Shown here piece by piece: positions 17,787-25,973 of a stretch of DNA of 64,000 bases. The first letter of the stretch is position 1. Each line of letters starts with the position of its first letter. The position numbers and the translations under genes were made by a program. This stretch comes from Mumia sp. ZJ1417 (lineage in GTDB: Bacteria > Actinomycetota > Actinomycetes > Propionibacteriales > Nocardioidaceae): the NCBI RefSeq assembly GCF_014127285.1, contig NZ_CP059901.1, forward strand, positions 1,488,001 through 1,552,000. Direction: 5' to 3'. The notes under the pieces are model-generated. The model did not search any database, had not been told where the DNA came from, and was given only the letters and a program-made list of their open reading frames with translations.

Positions 17787-18674
17787 TCAGCCCGCCATGA
17801 GCGCCTTCATCGGGTCGCCGTACCGCTCGAGCCGGTCGCCCACCTCGGAGTACAGCACCTGGCGCACCGACGGCGGGTCCTCCAGCTCGTCCCACGTCCG
17901 GGGTGCCGCGACCCACGGACGGGACCGACCGCGCAGCGAGTACGGCGTGACGGTCGTCTTGGCACGCACGTTCTGGCTCCAGTCCAAGAACACCTTGCCC
18001 GTACGGTCAGAGCGTCTCATCGCCGAGAGCACGCGATCAGGGTGCTCACCGGACAGCTCGTCGGCGATCGCGCGGGCGTAGTCGCGCAGCGCATCGGGCG
18101 ACGACTCGCGACCGTGCGACGCGTACAGGTGCAGCCCCTTGCTCCCGCTCGTGACCGGGACGGTCGTCCACCCGTCTGCCTCCAGGCGGTCGCGTACGAG
18201 ATGGCCGACGAGTACGGCTTCCTCCAGCCCGGCGGGTGCGCCCGGGTCGAGATCGATGACCAGGCGGTCAGCGTCGCGGATCCCGCCACGTGGCCCCACC
18301 GTCCACTGGGGCGTGTGCAGCTCCAGCGCCGCGAGGTTCGCGAGCCACACGAGGTCGGCCCGGTGCTCGACCACCGGGAAGACGAGCGAGTCGCGTCCCG
18401 TGGAGCTCCCAGGCGTGGCGACCTCGACCGTACGGACCCAGTCGGGCGTTCCGCGTGGGACGTTCTTCTCGAAGAACGCGTCGGCCTCGACCCCGTCGGG
18501 CCAGCGCTTGCGCGTGCACGGGCGGTCGGCGAGCTGGGCCAGGAGCTGCTCGGCCACGGACAGGACATACCGGATGACGTCGTACTTGGTCGTCTTGTCG
18601 TCGGGATAGAGCACTTTGTCGAGGTTGCTGACCTTCAACGACCGACCGTCGACGTCCAGGGTGCTCGAGCTCAT
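17787..18674 (-). CDS. Stand-alone LigD polymerase/primase domain protein (NHEJ-type PolDom)
   Basis: 295 residues, the usual size of the LigD polymerase domain alone. Recognisable segments: KVLYPDDKTTKYDVIRYY-like N-terminus, FFEKNVPRGTPDWV, the catalytic pair in LVIDLDPG, TSGSKGLHLYA, and VFLDWSQNVRAKT. Such archaeo-eukaryotic-primase-type domains fill gaps with ribonucleotides at double-strand breaks, normally with Ku and a ligase. Neither is next to it; the only ligase sequence in the window is a decayed fragment at 48.5 kb. Confidence 0.9.
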   Translation of the reverse strand: MSSSTLDVDGRSLKVSNLDKVLYPDDKTTKYDVIRYVLSVAEQLLAQLADRPCTRKRWPDGVEADAFFEKNVPRGTPDWVRTVEVATPGSSTGRDSLVFPVVEHRADLVWLANLAALELHTPQWTVGPRGGIRDADRLVIDLDPGAPAGLEEAVLVGHLVRDRLEADGWTTVPVTSGSKGLHLYASHGRESSPDALRDYARAIADELSGEHPDRVLSAMRRSDRTGKVFLDWSQNVRAKTTVTPYSLRGRSRPWVAAPRTWDELEDPPSVRQVLYSEVGDRLERYGDPMKALMAG

Positions 18675-18763
18675 GTCTCACGATGGCACGGGCGACACGG
18701 ACAAGCACGACTGGCGGGACCCTGCAGCGGGTCTAGATTGCGCGTGAGAAGGGGGTGGTCCGC

Positions 18764-21301
18764 GTGGGCGACACCGATGCCGGCCGTTGGGTCGAGCTGC
18801 GGGTGCACGGGGTCAGCGGGACGCCGCCGGGCTCGATGCTCGACCGCCCGCACGTCGTCCAGGTCGGCGGCGACGACGAGTCGCGCTACTTCCGTTCCAC
18901 CGATGCGACAGGTGCGGAGCTTCCGGGCGACGACGGGCAGGTTCTCGAGGCCTACCACTGGGGGCGTCTCACCTCGGGGAGCAAGGTCAAGGCGCTGTGG
19001 CTGGTGCTGCTGCCCTTCGGGATGGTCAACGCCGCGCAGTTCATGCTCCTGCCGGTGGGCAACCACCGTCTTGCCGCGTTCGCCCAGTGGCTGTGCCGAT
19101 GCCTGTTGCGCTTGCTCGCGATCCTGCTGACGTCGCTGTTCGCGTTCTCCGCGGGGCTCGTGCTCATCGACCTCCTCGCGTGGCGGTGGGCGCCGCAGGT
19201 GCGGCTCCTGGGCAACCTCGACCCCAACGTCGTCGTTGGCGCGGCTACCGCTTTCACCGGTGTCGTGATGTTCGTGCTGCCGATCCTCGGGCGCGGCTAC
19301 GAACGCGGACGCATGGGGCGTTGGTGGACCTTGGTGCGCTCGCCAAGCACGCGCACCCCACGGGTCGGCCCCACGCCGGCGGCCGCCGCGCCGACGCCGC
19401 TGGCAGACGACGCGTTCTACGCCGGTGACTCCGACGCGCCGATCCTCCGCGACCTGCACCTCGCCGCGGGCTGGCTGGTGGTGTGCGCGATGGGCGTGTG
19501 GGCCCCGCACCCGACCGCGTGGCGGCACGACGACGTACCGCTCCGCCTGGCGATCGTCTCGTGGGTCGTCGTGGTGGTGCTCGCGACGCTGCTCGGCGAG
19601 CCCGAGAGTGCACGCAGCGTCCGCCTTCCGGCGCCGCTCGTGCGCGCACGGCGGGCGTGGCACTGGCTGGTGGGCGTCGTGTCACCGTTGCTCGTGGTCG
19701 GGAGCGGCGCCCTGCTGGTCTACGTCGTCGCGACCACCAGCGGGATCAGCACGACCGAGTGGACCCAGGTCTTCGACCGGCCCGAGTCGTTCGACTACAT
19801 CGCCAACTGGCTGCTCGTCATCGGGGTCGTCGTCCTCGTCGCCCTGCTCCTCGCCAATGCACTCCTGGTGGCGACCCTGTGGAGGGAGCGCCCGCCGAAG
19901 GGGAGCTCGGCGCGCGCGTTCATGCCGTACGCCGGCGGCATGGCCGCATCGGTCGTCGCGACCATCGGGACATTCGTCGGCGTCGGGTTCGCCGCAGCGG
20001 TGACCACGGGCATCTCGTCGCTGCTCAACTTGTCGCAGTCGCCGTCGGATGAGCCTATGGCGGGCGACCTCAACGTCGGCACCACGCCGATGCTGGACCG
20101 AGTCGCGTACGCGTGGGGTCTGAACGTGGTCGTCTTCGTGCTGATCGCGCTGACGCTGTTCGTCTGGCGGATGTGGCCGAAGATCCGGCACGCCGTAGAC
20201 GATCGCGTCCAGGCCATGTACGGGGGAGCGGGCCATCCGCTCCTTGCGGAACGCTGGCAGAAGCGTGTCCGCAAGGCCGTGCACGTCGCGCGCCTCAAGA
20301 ACGCCATCGGACCCTCGTGCGTCGCGTTCGTCCTCTTCGGGATGGTGCTCGCCGGTGTGCTGGCCTGGGAGCTGTGGCCGTGCCGCAACGCCAGTGAGAT
20401 CGACCAGTGCCGCGAGGCCTGGGGTCTGTTCGACCTCGCGAGCCAGCCGAAGTTCGTGATCGCCGAGGGTGGTCTCGCCCGGTCCAACGTCGTCGCGCTC
20501 TTCGGTGCGTGGGTGCTGCTGGGCGCTGCGGGCGTGCTGCTCGCCGCGAGCCGGAAGGCCGTCGCGCAGGAAGGCAAGCGCCGCGGCCTCAACGTTGCGT
20601 GGGACGTGCTGGGCTTCTGGCCGCACGCGGTCCACCCGTTCGCGCCCCGTCCGTACTCGCAGCGCAGCATCGCCGACCTGCGGGCGCGGTTGCGTTGGCA
20701 CCTCGCGCGGCACCCGGCCCGCGACGACGAGCGTGCGATCGTGCTGTGCGGACACAGCCAGGGGAGCCTCCTGAGCTTCGCGACGCTGACCACGCTCTCG
20801 CAGGCCGAGCGCGAGCGGATCGCGCTGCTGACGTTCGGCTCGCAGCTGCGGGTGATCTTCCCGCGGGCCTTCCCCGAGTACGTGAGCTTCGCGTCGATCG
20901 CGTGGCTGTACGACCGGATGAACGGCGCGTGGATCAACCTCTACCGCGTCACCGACCAGCTCGCGGGGCCGGTGCTGTCGTGGCGGCGCGAGATCGACAC
21001 GAGCGGACACGAGGGCCGCCCGCCAGCCATGTCGTGGCACTTCCCGGCCCCGTACGACGGTGCTAGGCCCGATACGTACGCAGGCGAGCATCAGACCAGG
21101 CGGTGCGGTGCGGACTGGCGGCTCGCCGACCCGGTCGCGTACGACTCTGCGATGCAGGATGGTGCGGTCTCGGAGATTCTCGGACACTCCTGGTACGCGA
21201 GGAACCCGGACTGGATCGAGGCCCTGCGGACCGTCCGTGCGGTGCCCGTGGAACGGCGAACGACCCCGGATCGGGGGAAATCCGAGGCCGTTCAAGGCTG
21301 A
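18764..21301 (+). CDS. Large actinobacterial membrane protein with alpha/beta-hydrolase-like C-terminus
   Basis: 845 residues from the GTG at 18764 (AAGGGGG spaced 8 nt upstream; GTG 18755 overlaps that site). It starts with a short soluble segment, WVELRVHGVSGTPP, then has about eight to ten hydrophobic stretches between residues 75 and 610. The C-terminal cytosolic part has the nucleophile-elbow-like CGHSQGSLLSFATL. The VHGVSGTPP start resembles the oxyanion strand of lipases, so one hydrolase domain may be split around the membrane region. Function unknown. Its last 14 codons are made by a repeat element shared with 24.4 kb. Confidence 0.75.
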   Translation: MGDTDAGRWVELRVHGVSGTPPGSMLDRPHVVQVGGDDESRYFRSTDATGAELPGDDGQVLEAYHWGRLTSGSKVKALWLVLLPFGMVNAAQFMLLPVGNHRLAAFAQWLCRCLLRLLAILLTSLFAFSAGLVLIDLLAWRWAPQVRLLGNLDPNVVVGAATAFTGVVMFVLPILGRGYERGRMGRWWTLVRSPSTRTPRVGPTPAAAAPTPLADDAFYAGDSDAPILRDLHLAAGWLVVCAMGVWAPHPTAWRHDDVPLRLAIVSWVVVVVLATLLGEPESARSVRLPAPLVRARRAWHWLVGVVSPLLVVGSGALLVYVVATTSGISTTEWTQVFDRPESFDYIANWLLVIGVVVLVALLLANALLVATLWRERPPKGSSARAFMPYAGGMAASVVATIGTFVGVGFAAAVTTGISSLLNLSQSPSDEPMAGDLNVGTTPMLDRVAYAWGLNVVVFVLIALTLFVWRMWPKIRHAVDDRVQAMYGGAGHPLLAERWQKRVRKAVHVARLKNAIGPSCVAFVLFGMVLAGVLAWELWPCRNASEIDQCREAWGLFDLASQPKFVIAEGGLARSNVVALFGAWVLLGAAGVLLAASRKAVAQEGKRRGLNVAWDVLGFWPHAVHPFAPRPYSQRSIADLRARLRWHLARHPARDDERAIVLCGHSQGSLLSFATLTTLSQAERERIALLTFGSQLRVIFPRAFPEYVSFASIAWLYDRMNGAWINLYRVTDQLAGPVLSWRREIDTSGHEGRPPAMSWHFPAPYDGARPDTYAGEHQTRRCGADWRLADPVAYDSAMQDGAVSEILGHSWYARNPDWIEALRTVRAVPVERRTTPDRGKSEAVQG
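21258..21293. repeat. Degenerate copy of a hairpin repeat, overlapping the 3' end of a gene
   Basis: GAACGACCCCGGA (21258-21270) and TCCGAGGCCGTTC (21281-21293) are inverted repeats with two mismatches. Arms and loop (TCGGGGGA) match the perfect hairpin at 24368-24402, so this is one sequence family. It lies inside the last codons and just before the stop of the 845-residue protein gene, where it may also act as a terminator. Confidence 0.7.
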
Positions 21302-21400
21302 GGTGGGGCGGACCCTTCACTCAGCGACATGTCGTCGTTCTGGCTCTGAGGAAGCCTACCGGGCGGGCACGTCATCGCCTCGGCGGGGGTGCTCCTGTGG

Positions 21401-23617
21401 TCAGGCTGTCCCCACGGGCGAAGCACCTACCGGTGCCAAGGCGTCGCGCTCCTTGTCGCCGTCCTCGTCACGGCTGACCGGCTTCTGCTTGCTCCCGCGC
21501 TCAGGCGTGTACTTCGGGCCGAGGGGGGCTGGCGGCTGGGCATTCTTCCGGCTCAGCCACGGGTCGACGACGAGCAGGTTGAGCAGCAGACCGACGACGC
21601 CCCAGATCCCGAGGACCAACAGGTTGCCTCCGACCCCGGTGCCGTCGAGATAGACCACCGATCGGGCGAGGTCGACCGCGGCCGGCAGCGGCAGGATGTC
21701 TGCGAGGGGCCTGAAGAACTCAGGAACCATGTAGAGGGACAGACCGCCACCCGACGCGGGCACTCCGGCGAGCATCACCACGATCATCACCGGGATCAGT
21801 CCGAACAGCCCGAGCGTCCGCGTGAGCACGGCACTGGCCCATGCGACGGCGAACACGGTCAGTGAGCCGTAGCCGATCATCTCGAGGGCGTGTCCGTTGA
21901 CTGCTCCGATCAGGACGTCGAAGAGGAACCACAGCCAGACCGAGATGCCGACCGACCAGCCCGCGACGAGCGGGAGGAGCTGCCGGGTCCGAGTGAGGTC
22001 GGGTGCCCCGCCGCGCATGACGGCGAAGAAGAGGAACCCGGCCATGATCCAGCCCATGCCGACGTAGAGGCTGTTGCTGCCGTTGACGTCGTTCTCCGAG
22101 AGCGGTGCGACGTCCTCGAGCGCGAGCTCGCTGCCGCTGGCTGCGGCGATCGGGGTGAACATCTGGGTGACGACGGTCTGCTGGCTGGCGCCGGCGCCGC
22201 CGGCGGTGACGAGCGTGGGGCTCTCTCCGGCCGCCTGGGGCAGCACGTACGCGGCCACGATCTCCTGGCTGCGGAGGAGGTCGGCCGCCTCGTCGCGATC
22301 TTCGACGATGCTGAGGTCGACGTACTCGCCGAGCTCCGGCTCCAGTCCTGCCACGAGCTGCTCGGCCTGGGCATGCGCTGCGACCACCGCCACTGGGAGG
22401 TCGTTCACGTCCGGCTCGTGCATCGAGAAGCTCATCATCGTCACGACCGTCACGACGATCGTGAGGGGAAACATGAGGGCCGCGACGAGACGGGTGCGGT
22501 AGCGCGCGACGGGCCCTCCTGGCAGGGCAGGCAGTGGCGCGTCTGGAGCCGTGTAGAGCGGGCCGGCGATGATGAGCTCGCCGGATCGACGCTCCTTGAG
22601 CGCGGCAAGGAGGAGCGCGGCGACCAGCCACACGGCGAGGGTGACGACGTGCTTCCAGACTCCGGCGCCGCCGAAGTAGAGGACCGAGCGCAGTGCCTCC
22701 CCTGCAGCAGGCAGTGGGAGTACGCCGTGCAGCCACTGGAACATCTCGGGCATCGAGTGGATCGACATGGCCAGGTTGGACGCCGGCATCCCGAACACGA
22801 CCCAGAGCAGCATGCCGAGCAGGACCGCGAACGGACCGAGCACCTTGGTGAACATCAGCTGCGTGACGCCGACTGCGGTGACCGCCAGCGTGCCGATCCC
22901 GAGGAACAGCGGGTAGTGGCCGTCGACGGCACCGACGATCGGGCCGAGGATCAGCCAGATCAGGGAGCTGGTGAATGCGCCCCAGCCGAGCGCGAGGGGG
23001 AGGAACCGGCGCAGCCGCAGCAGGTTCGGCAGGCCGGACAGGAGCGTGCTCAGCGGAACGTATCCCGCCAGCATCATCCCCATCGCCGCGAAGAGCACGA
23101 GGGTGCCAGATCCGTCGCCGTCGGCCAGTGGCACCACGTCGACCGTCTCGACCTGCCAGCCCTCCGCGACCGCGGCGGGCGTCAGCGCCTTGTCGACGAG
23201 GCTCGCCTGGGACGCGCCGGCGGCCATGGCGCGATGGATGGTCGCACTCGCGCCGGCGACGGGGACCTCGATCGCCCCCGTGATCTCCTGGTCGCGGATG
23301 AGCTCCTGAGCCTCGGGCAGCGTGTCCACCGTGCGCACCTCGAGTGCGTCGCCGGAGCTCTCCTGGAGGTCGTCCGCGAACTGCTGGACGCCCGCGCCCA
23401 CGCCCACGACGGCGACCGGAAGGTCTCGGGCGTGCGGGCTGTGCATGGTGCCCATGTACGTCGCGTACATCATGGTCACGATCAGGAACGGCATCACGAA
23501 GAGCGCGACGAGCCGGCCCTTGCGCTCCGCCGGTGTCTCCGGCGGCGGGGGTGGGTACTTCGCCGCCGGATCAGTGGGAGCCGGGGGTGCTGGGTCGACG
23601 CTGGACGCCAAGGTCAT
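21401..23617 (-). CDS. YhgE/DUF3533-like membrane protein with internal tandem duplication
   Basis: 738 residues built from two similar halves of about 360 residues. Each has a first transmembrane helix, an extracytoplasmic domain with DLPVAVV near its start, and a five-to-six helix membrane unit (ABC-2/YhgE-Pip type). Matching landmarks include GPIVGAVDGHYPLFLGIG versus FDVLIGAVNGHALEMIGYG, and WLHGVLPLPAAGEALRSVLYF versus LADILPLPAAVDLARSVVYL. Relatives are linked to export or stress. GAGGAG abuts ATG 23617 but is 6 nt from the third codon TTG (23611), a possible true start. Divergent TetR gene. Confidence 0.82.
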   Translation of the reverse strand: MTLASSVDPAPPAPTDPAAKYPPPPPETPAERKGRLVALFVMPFLIVTMMYATYMGTMHSPHARDLPVAVVGVGAGVQQFADDLQESSGDALEVRTVDTLPEAQELIRDQEITGAIEVPVAGASATIHRAMAAGASQASLVDKALTPAAVAEGWQVETVDVVPLADGDGSGTLVLFAAMGMMLAGYVPLSTLLSGLPNLLRLRRFLPLALGWGAFTSSLIWLILGPIVGAVDGHYPLFLGIGTLAVTAVGVTQLMFTKVLGPFAVLLGMLLWVVFGMPASNLAMSIHSMPEMFQWLHGVLPLPAAGEALRSVLYFGGAGVWKHVVTLAVWLVAALLLAALKERRSGELIIAGPLYTAPDAPLPALPGGPVARYRTRLVAALMFPLTIVVTVVTMMSFSMHEPDVNDLPVAVVAAHAQAEQLVAGLEPELGEYVDLSIVEDRDEAADLLRSQEIVAAYVLPQAAGESPTLVTAGGAGASQQTVVTQMFTPIAAASGSELALEDVAPLSENDVNGSNSLYVGMGWIMAGFLFFAVMRGGAPDLTRTRQLLPLVAGWSVGISVWLWFLFDVLIGAVNGHALEMIGYGSLTVFAVAWASAVLTRTLGLFGLIPVMIVVMLAGVPASGGGLSLYMVPEFFRPLADILPLPAAVDLARSVVYLDGTGVGGNLLVLGIWGVVGLLLNLLVVDPWLSRKNAQPPAPLGPKYTPERGSKQKPVSRDEDGDKERDALAPVGASPVGTA

Positions 23618-23643
23618 CTCCTCGAGAGGCGGTCGGCCCGGAA

Positions 23644-23678
23644 GTAGGCCGTGGACCTACTTTAAGTCACATGGCTTA
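23644..23678. promoter_or_regulatory. Two imperfect palindromes, candidate operators for the divergent TetR
   Basis: GTAGGCC-GTG-GACCTAC (23644-23660) and TAAGTCACATGGCTTA (23663-23678) lie back to back between the YhgE-like gene start and the TetR gene. The second covers the AT-rich part of the gap, where a promoter is expected. Either could bind the regulator. Confidence 0.5.
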
Positions 23679-23734
23679 TTATGGTGAGGCGATACCGTGA
23701 GTCGCCCGTCACAAAGCTGAAGCGAAAGAGTGCG

Positions 23735-24334
23735 ATGCCACGTCCTGACGCCCGGAACCACCTCCTGGACGCCGCCGAACGCCTCTTCGCCGAGCACGGG
23801 GTCCACACCGTCTCCGACCGCCATGTCGCCGAAGCTGCGGGGAACAGCAACCACTCCGCGGTCCACTACTACTTCGGTGGTCGTACGGGGCTCCTCCAGG
23901 CGTTGCTGGATCGGCACCGTGCCGCCGTCGAGCCCGCCCAGCAGTCCATGTTCGCGAAGTCGGACTCGCTGCTCGGCGACATCCGAGCCCTGGTCATCCC
24001 GCTCACCGACGTGCTCGCCACGCTTCCCGCCCACTCGTGGCGGGCGCGGTTCCTGGACCAGGCCATCCACGACCCCACCGTTGGGTCCTTGGTGCGTACC
24101 AGTGCAGGCAGCTCCTCGCAGATCACCGCGTCGGCCGCCGACCGGCTGGCACATCTCGACCGGTCGATCGTCGACGCACGAGCGAAGCTGATGACCCACG
24201 TCGTCAGCACGGCCTGTGCCGATATCGAGGCCCGTGCGGCGACGTCTGACGTGCCGGCGCTCTGGGCGGAGGCCGGTACGTTCTTGTGCGACGCGATCGC
24301 TGGCATGCTCCAGGCTCCGATCACCACGCCGTAG
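23735..24334 (+). CDS. TetR-family transcriptional regulator
   Basis: 199 residues from the ATG at 23735; an in-frame ATG at 23681 would place the start right after the palindromes and without a ribosome binding site. The helix-turn-helix is at about 10-55 (LLDAAERLFAEHGVHTVSDR, SAVHYYFGGRTGLL). The C-terminal ligand domain is not assigned. It is divergent from the YhgE-like gene and probably represses it. Confidence 0.85.
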   Translation: MPRPDARNHLLDAAERLFAEHGVHTVSDRHVAEAAGNSNHSAVHYYFGGRTGLLQALLDRHRAAVEPAQQSMFAKSDSLLGDIRALVIPLTDVLATLPAHSWRARFLDQAIHDPTVGSLVRTSAGSSSQITASAADRLAHLDRSIVDARAKLMTHVVSTACADIEARAATSDVPALWAEAGTFLCDAIAGMLQAPITTP

Positions 24335-24367
24335 TCGTGCTGCCCCGCTGCACGCGCTGCACACGGA

Positions 24368-24402
24368 GAACGGCCCCGGATCGGGGGATTCCGGGGCCGT
24401 TC
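24368..24402 (+). terminator. Perfect hairpin repeat, probable terminator of the TetR gene
   Basis: GAACGGCCCCGGA (24368-24380) and TCCGGGGCCGTTC (24390-24402) form a perfect 13-bp stem with a 9-nt loop, 34 bp after the TetR stop. Sequence including the loop is almost the same as the element at 21258-21293. Confidence 0.75.
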
Positions 24403-24464
24403 GTGGCTGGGGAGCAAACGGGGGCGTTCCGCTCCTCAGCGTCTGTGTGCAGTTGTTCTGCATT

Positions 24465-24486
24465 GGCGGGACGTCGACGTCCCGCC
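24465..24486. promoter_or_regulatory. Perfect 22-bp palindrome upstream of the SnoaL-like gene
   Basis: GGCGGGACGTC is followed at once by its exact reverse complement, with no spacer. With no loop it is more like a protein-binding operator than a terminator. It lies 53 bp before the nearest ATG (24539). No regulator is assigned. Confidence 0.55.
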
Positions 24487-24538
24487 GGGGGGAGAATCGC
24501 CAACATGGTGACATCGCCGCGTTACAGACGTGTTTCGT

Positions 24539-24958
24539 ATGCGTGAGGACAGCCTTCCTGTGATCGAGATACCGACGTCCGAAGGCGTCGACCGCGCGGC
24601 CGCCCTCGCCCGCCGCTGGCTCCCCGCCTTCCTCGCCGGCCGCCGGGCGGACGACGACGTCTACGCCGCGGGGGTGAGCACGTGGCACAACATCGGGGAG
24701 CGGGAGGCGGAGATCGAGCAGACCCCCTCCCGGACGCGACAGGAGCAGGCAGGAGCGGACCTCCGCGTCGAGGACGTACGGGTGAAGGTCTTCGACGGCG
24801 GGTGGGTCCTGCAGTCGGTGGCGGTCGGGACGAACGCCGACGGTGCCCCGGTGCGCATCCCGTCCTGCCTCGTCGTCACGCTGCGCGAGGGCAAGATCGC
24901 GAGGTTCGAGGAGTACGCCGACTCCCGAGCAACGGAGCGGCTGTTCGGGGCGCGCTGA
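24539..24958 (+). CDS. SnoaL-like (NTF2-fold) small protein
   Basis: 139 residues from ATG 24539; GTG 24560 has a better upstream GAGG and is a possible start. An amphipathic first helix (RAAALARRWLPAFLAG), then the strand-rich text VKVFDGGWVLQSVAVG, RIPSCLVVTLREGKIARFEEYAD, which is the typical end of SnoaL-like proteins. These are small enzymes or ligand-binding proteins; no partner is evident. It is followed after 20 bp by another small gene in the same direction. Confidence 0.75.
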   Translation: MREDSLPVIEIPTSEGVDRAAALARRWLPAFLAGRRADDDVYAAGVSTWHNIGEREAEIEQTPSRTRQEQAGADLRVEDVRVKVFDGGWVLQSVAVGTNADGAPVRIPSCLVVTLREGKIARFEEYADSRATERLFGAR

Positions 24959-24978
24959 CGTCCGGGCATGATCTGTCC

Positions 24979-25374
24979 ATGAGGTTCACCGAGCACGAGC
25001 TGACCGCGGCTGTCACCGGGGTGGCGAAGACCGTGATGGCCGCACAGGACAAGGACGTGCGCAAGGGGCGGCGCGATGTCGACGAGGCGTGGAATGCGCT
25101 CTCGCGGTACGAGCGCTATCAGCTGATGAGCGGTCTCGGAGACCAGGTGCTGCCGGTGCTGATCAGCCTGCCGGACGTCGAGGTCGAGGCGGGCACCCGG
25201 CCGATGTTCACCGAGGAGCAGATCGTGGCGGCCGTCGAGGAGCGGCTCGGCGACGAGCGTGGGATTCGACGCAAGGCGTTGCTGAGGACCCGCACCGCGC
25301 TGGTGCAGGTCGCGCTCTCGTGCGTCCCGCCGCGCTCGGACCCCGATGCGCTGACGGTGCCGGATCACCTCTGA
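24979..25374 (+). CDS. Conserved hypothetical protein
   Basis: 131 residues from ATG 24979. Sequence is largely helical and charged (HELTAAVTGVAKTVMAAQDKD, RKGRRDVDEAWNALSRYERY), with FTEEQIVAAVEERLGDERGIRRK in the second half. No transmembrane or signal segments. I do not recognise a named domain. It may form a short transcription unit with the SnoaL-like gene. Confidence 0.7.
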   Translation: MRFTEHELTAAVTGVAKTVMAAQDKDVRKGRRDVDEAWNALSRYERYQLMSGLGDQVLPVLISLPDVEVEAGTRPMFTEEQIVAAVEERLGDERGIRRKALLRTRTALVQVALSCVPPRSDPDALTVPDHL

Positions 25375-25391
25375 CACTCCGGCGCGGGCTG

Positions 25392-25801
25392 TCACGCAGC
25401 GGCAGCCTGTCGCGACACCTGGAGCAGTGCCGTCGCCAACGCTCCGGACAGCGCGGCGAGAGGGGACTGGTCTCTGGTGGAGTGGTCGACCACCTCGAAG
25501 AGCGCGGCTGCACAGCCGAGATCGCCCGTGGGCCCTGCGTCCAGCAGCTGCCGGAACCGCCGGTCGCCGGTCTGGAGCAGCACCGACAGCTCGAGGGTGA
25601 GCCAGGGGCCGGCTGGCTCGGCACTGCCGAGGGTGACCTCTCGGGCGAGCTCGTCGATCAAGTCTGCGAGGTGGGCGCCTGCGGACCGGCGAGGACGGCG
25701 TCCGCGTGGTCCCGATCGGCGGTCAGGGCGGCGCGAACCGCGTCGTGGAAGGCGTGGCTGGTGCTGCGCAGGAGAGCATCGACATCGGCGTATCTGTTCA
25801 C
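25392..25801 (-). pseudogene. Frameshifted hypothetical gene
   Basis: Two reading frames join into one protein. From GTG 25801 the first frame reads VNRYADVDALLRSTSHAF through AVLAGPQ and then stops at 25658. The second frame continues AHLADLIDELAREVTLG and ends at 25392 with LLQVSRQAAAA. Both parts use GC-rich third positions as real genes do. The combined length is one base short of 137 codons, so a single-base deletion near 25674-25690 (in a GCGCCC run) explains it. Sequencing error is possible. Product unknown, mostly helical. Confidence 0.7.
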
Positions 25802-25973
25802 CTCCGTACCGTGCCTGCGTCCGCGGTCGGTTTCTGCCGTCCACACGACTTGCTGACGCGTACTGACGCATTCTTGACGCTGTCACCCGACGACGACACC
25901 GTCATCGGCGCAGCTGCGGACAACCCGTCCGTTATGTGGTCGGTGTGGTCGGCCAGGTGATTGACTGGGCGAC

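Noticed and set aside
25477-25866. 129-residue plus-strand frame opposite the frameshifted gene
   Set aside because: Arg/Ser-rich shadow; the minus strand in two joined frames has better codon use and plausible secondary structure.
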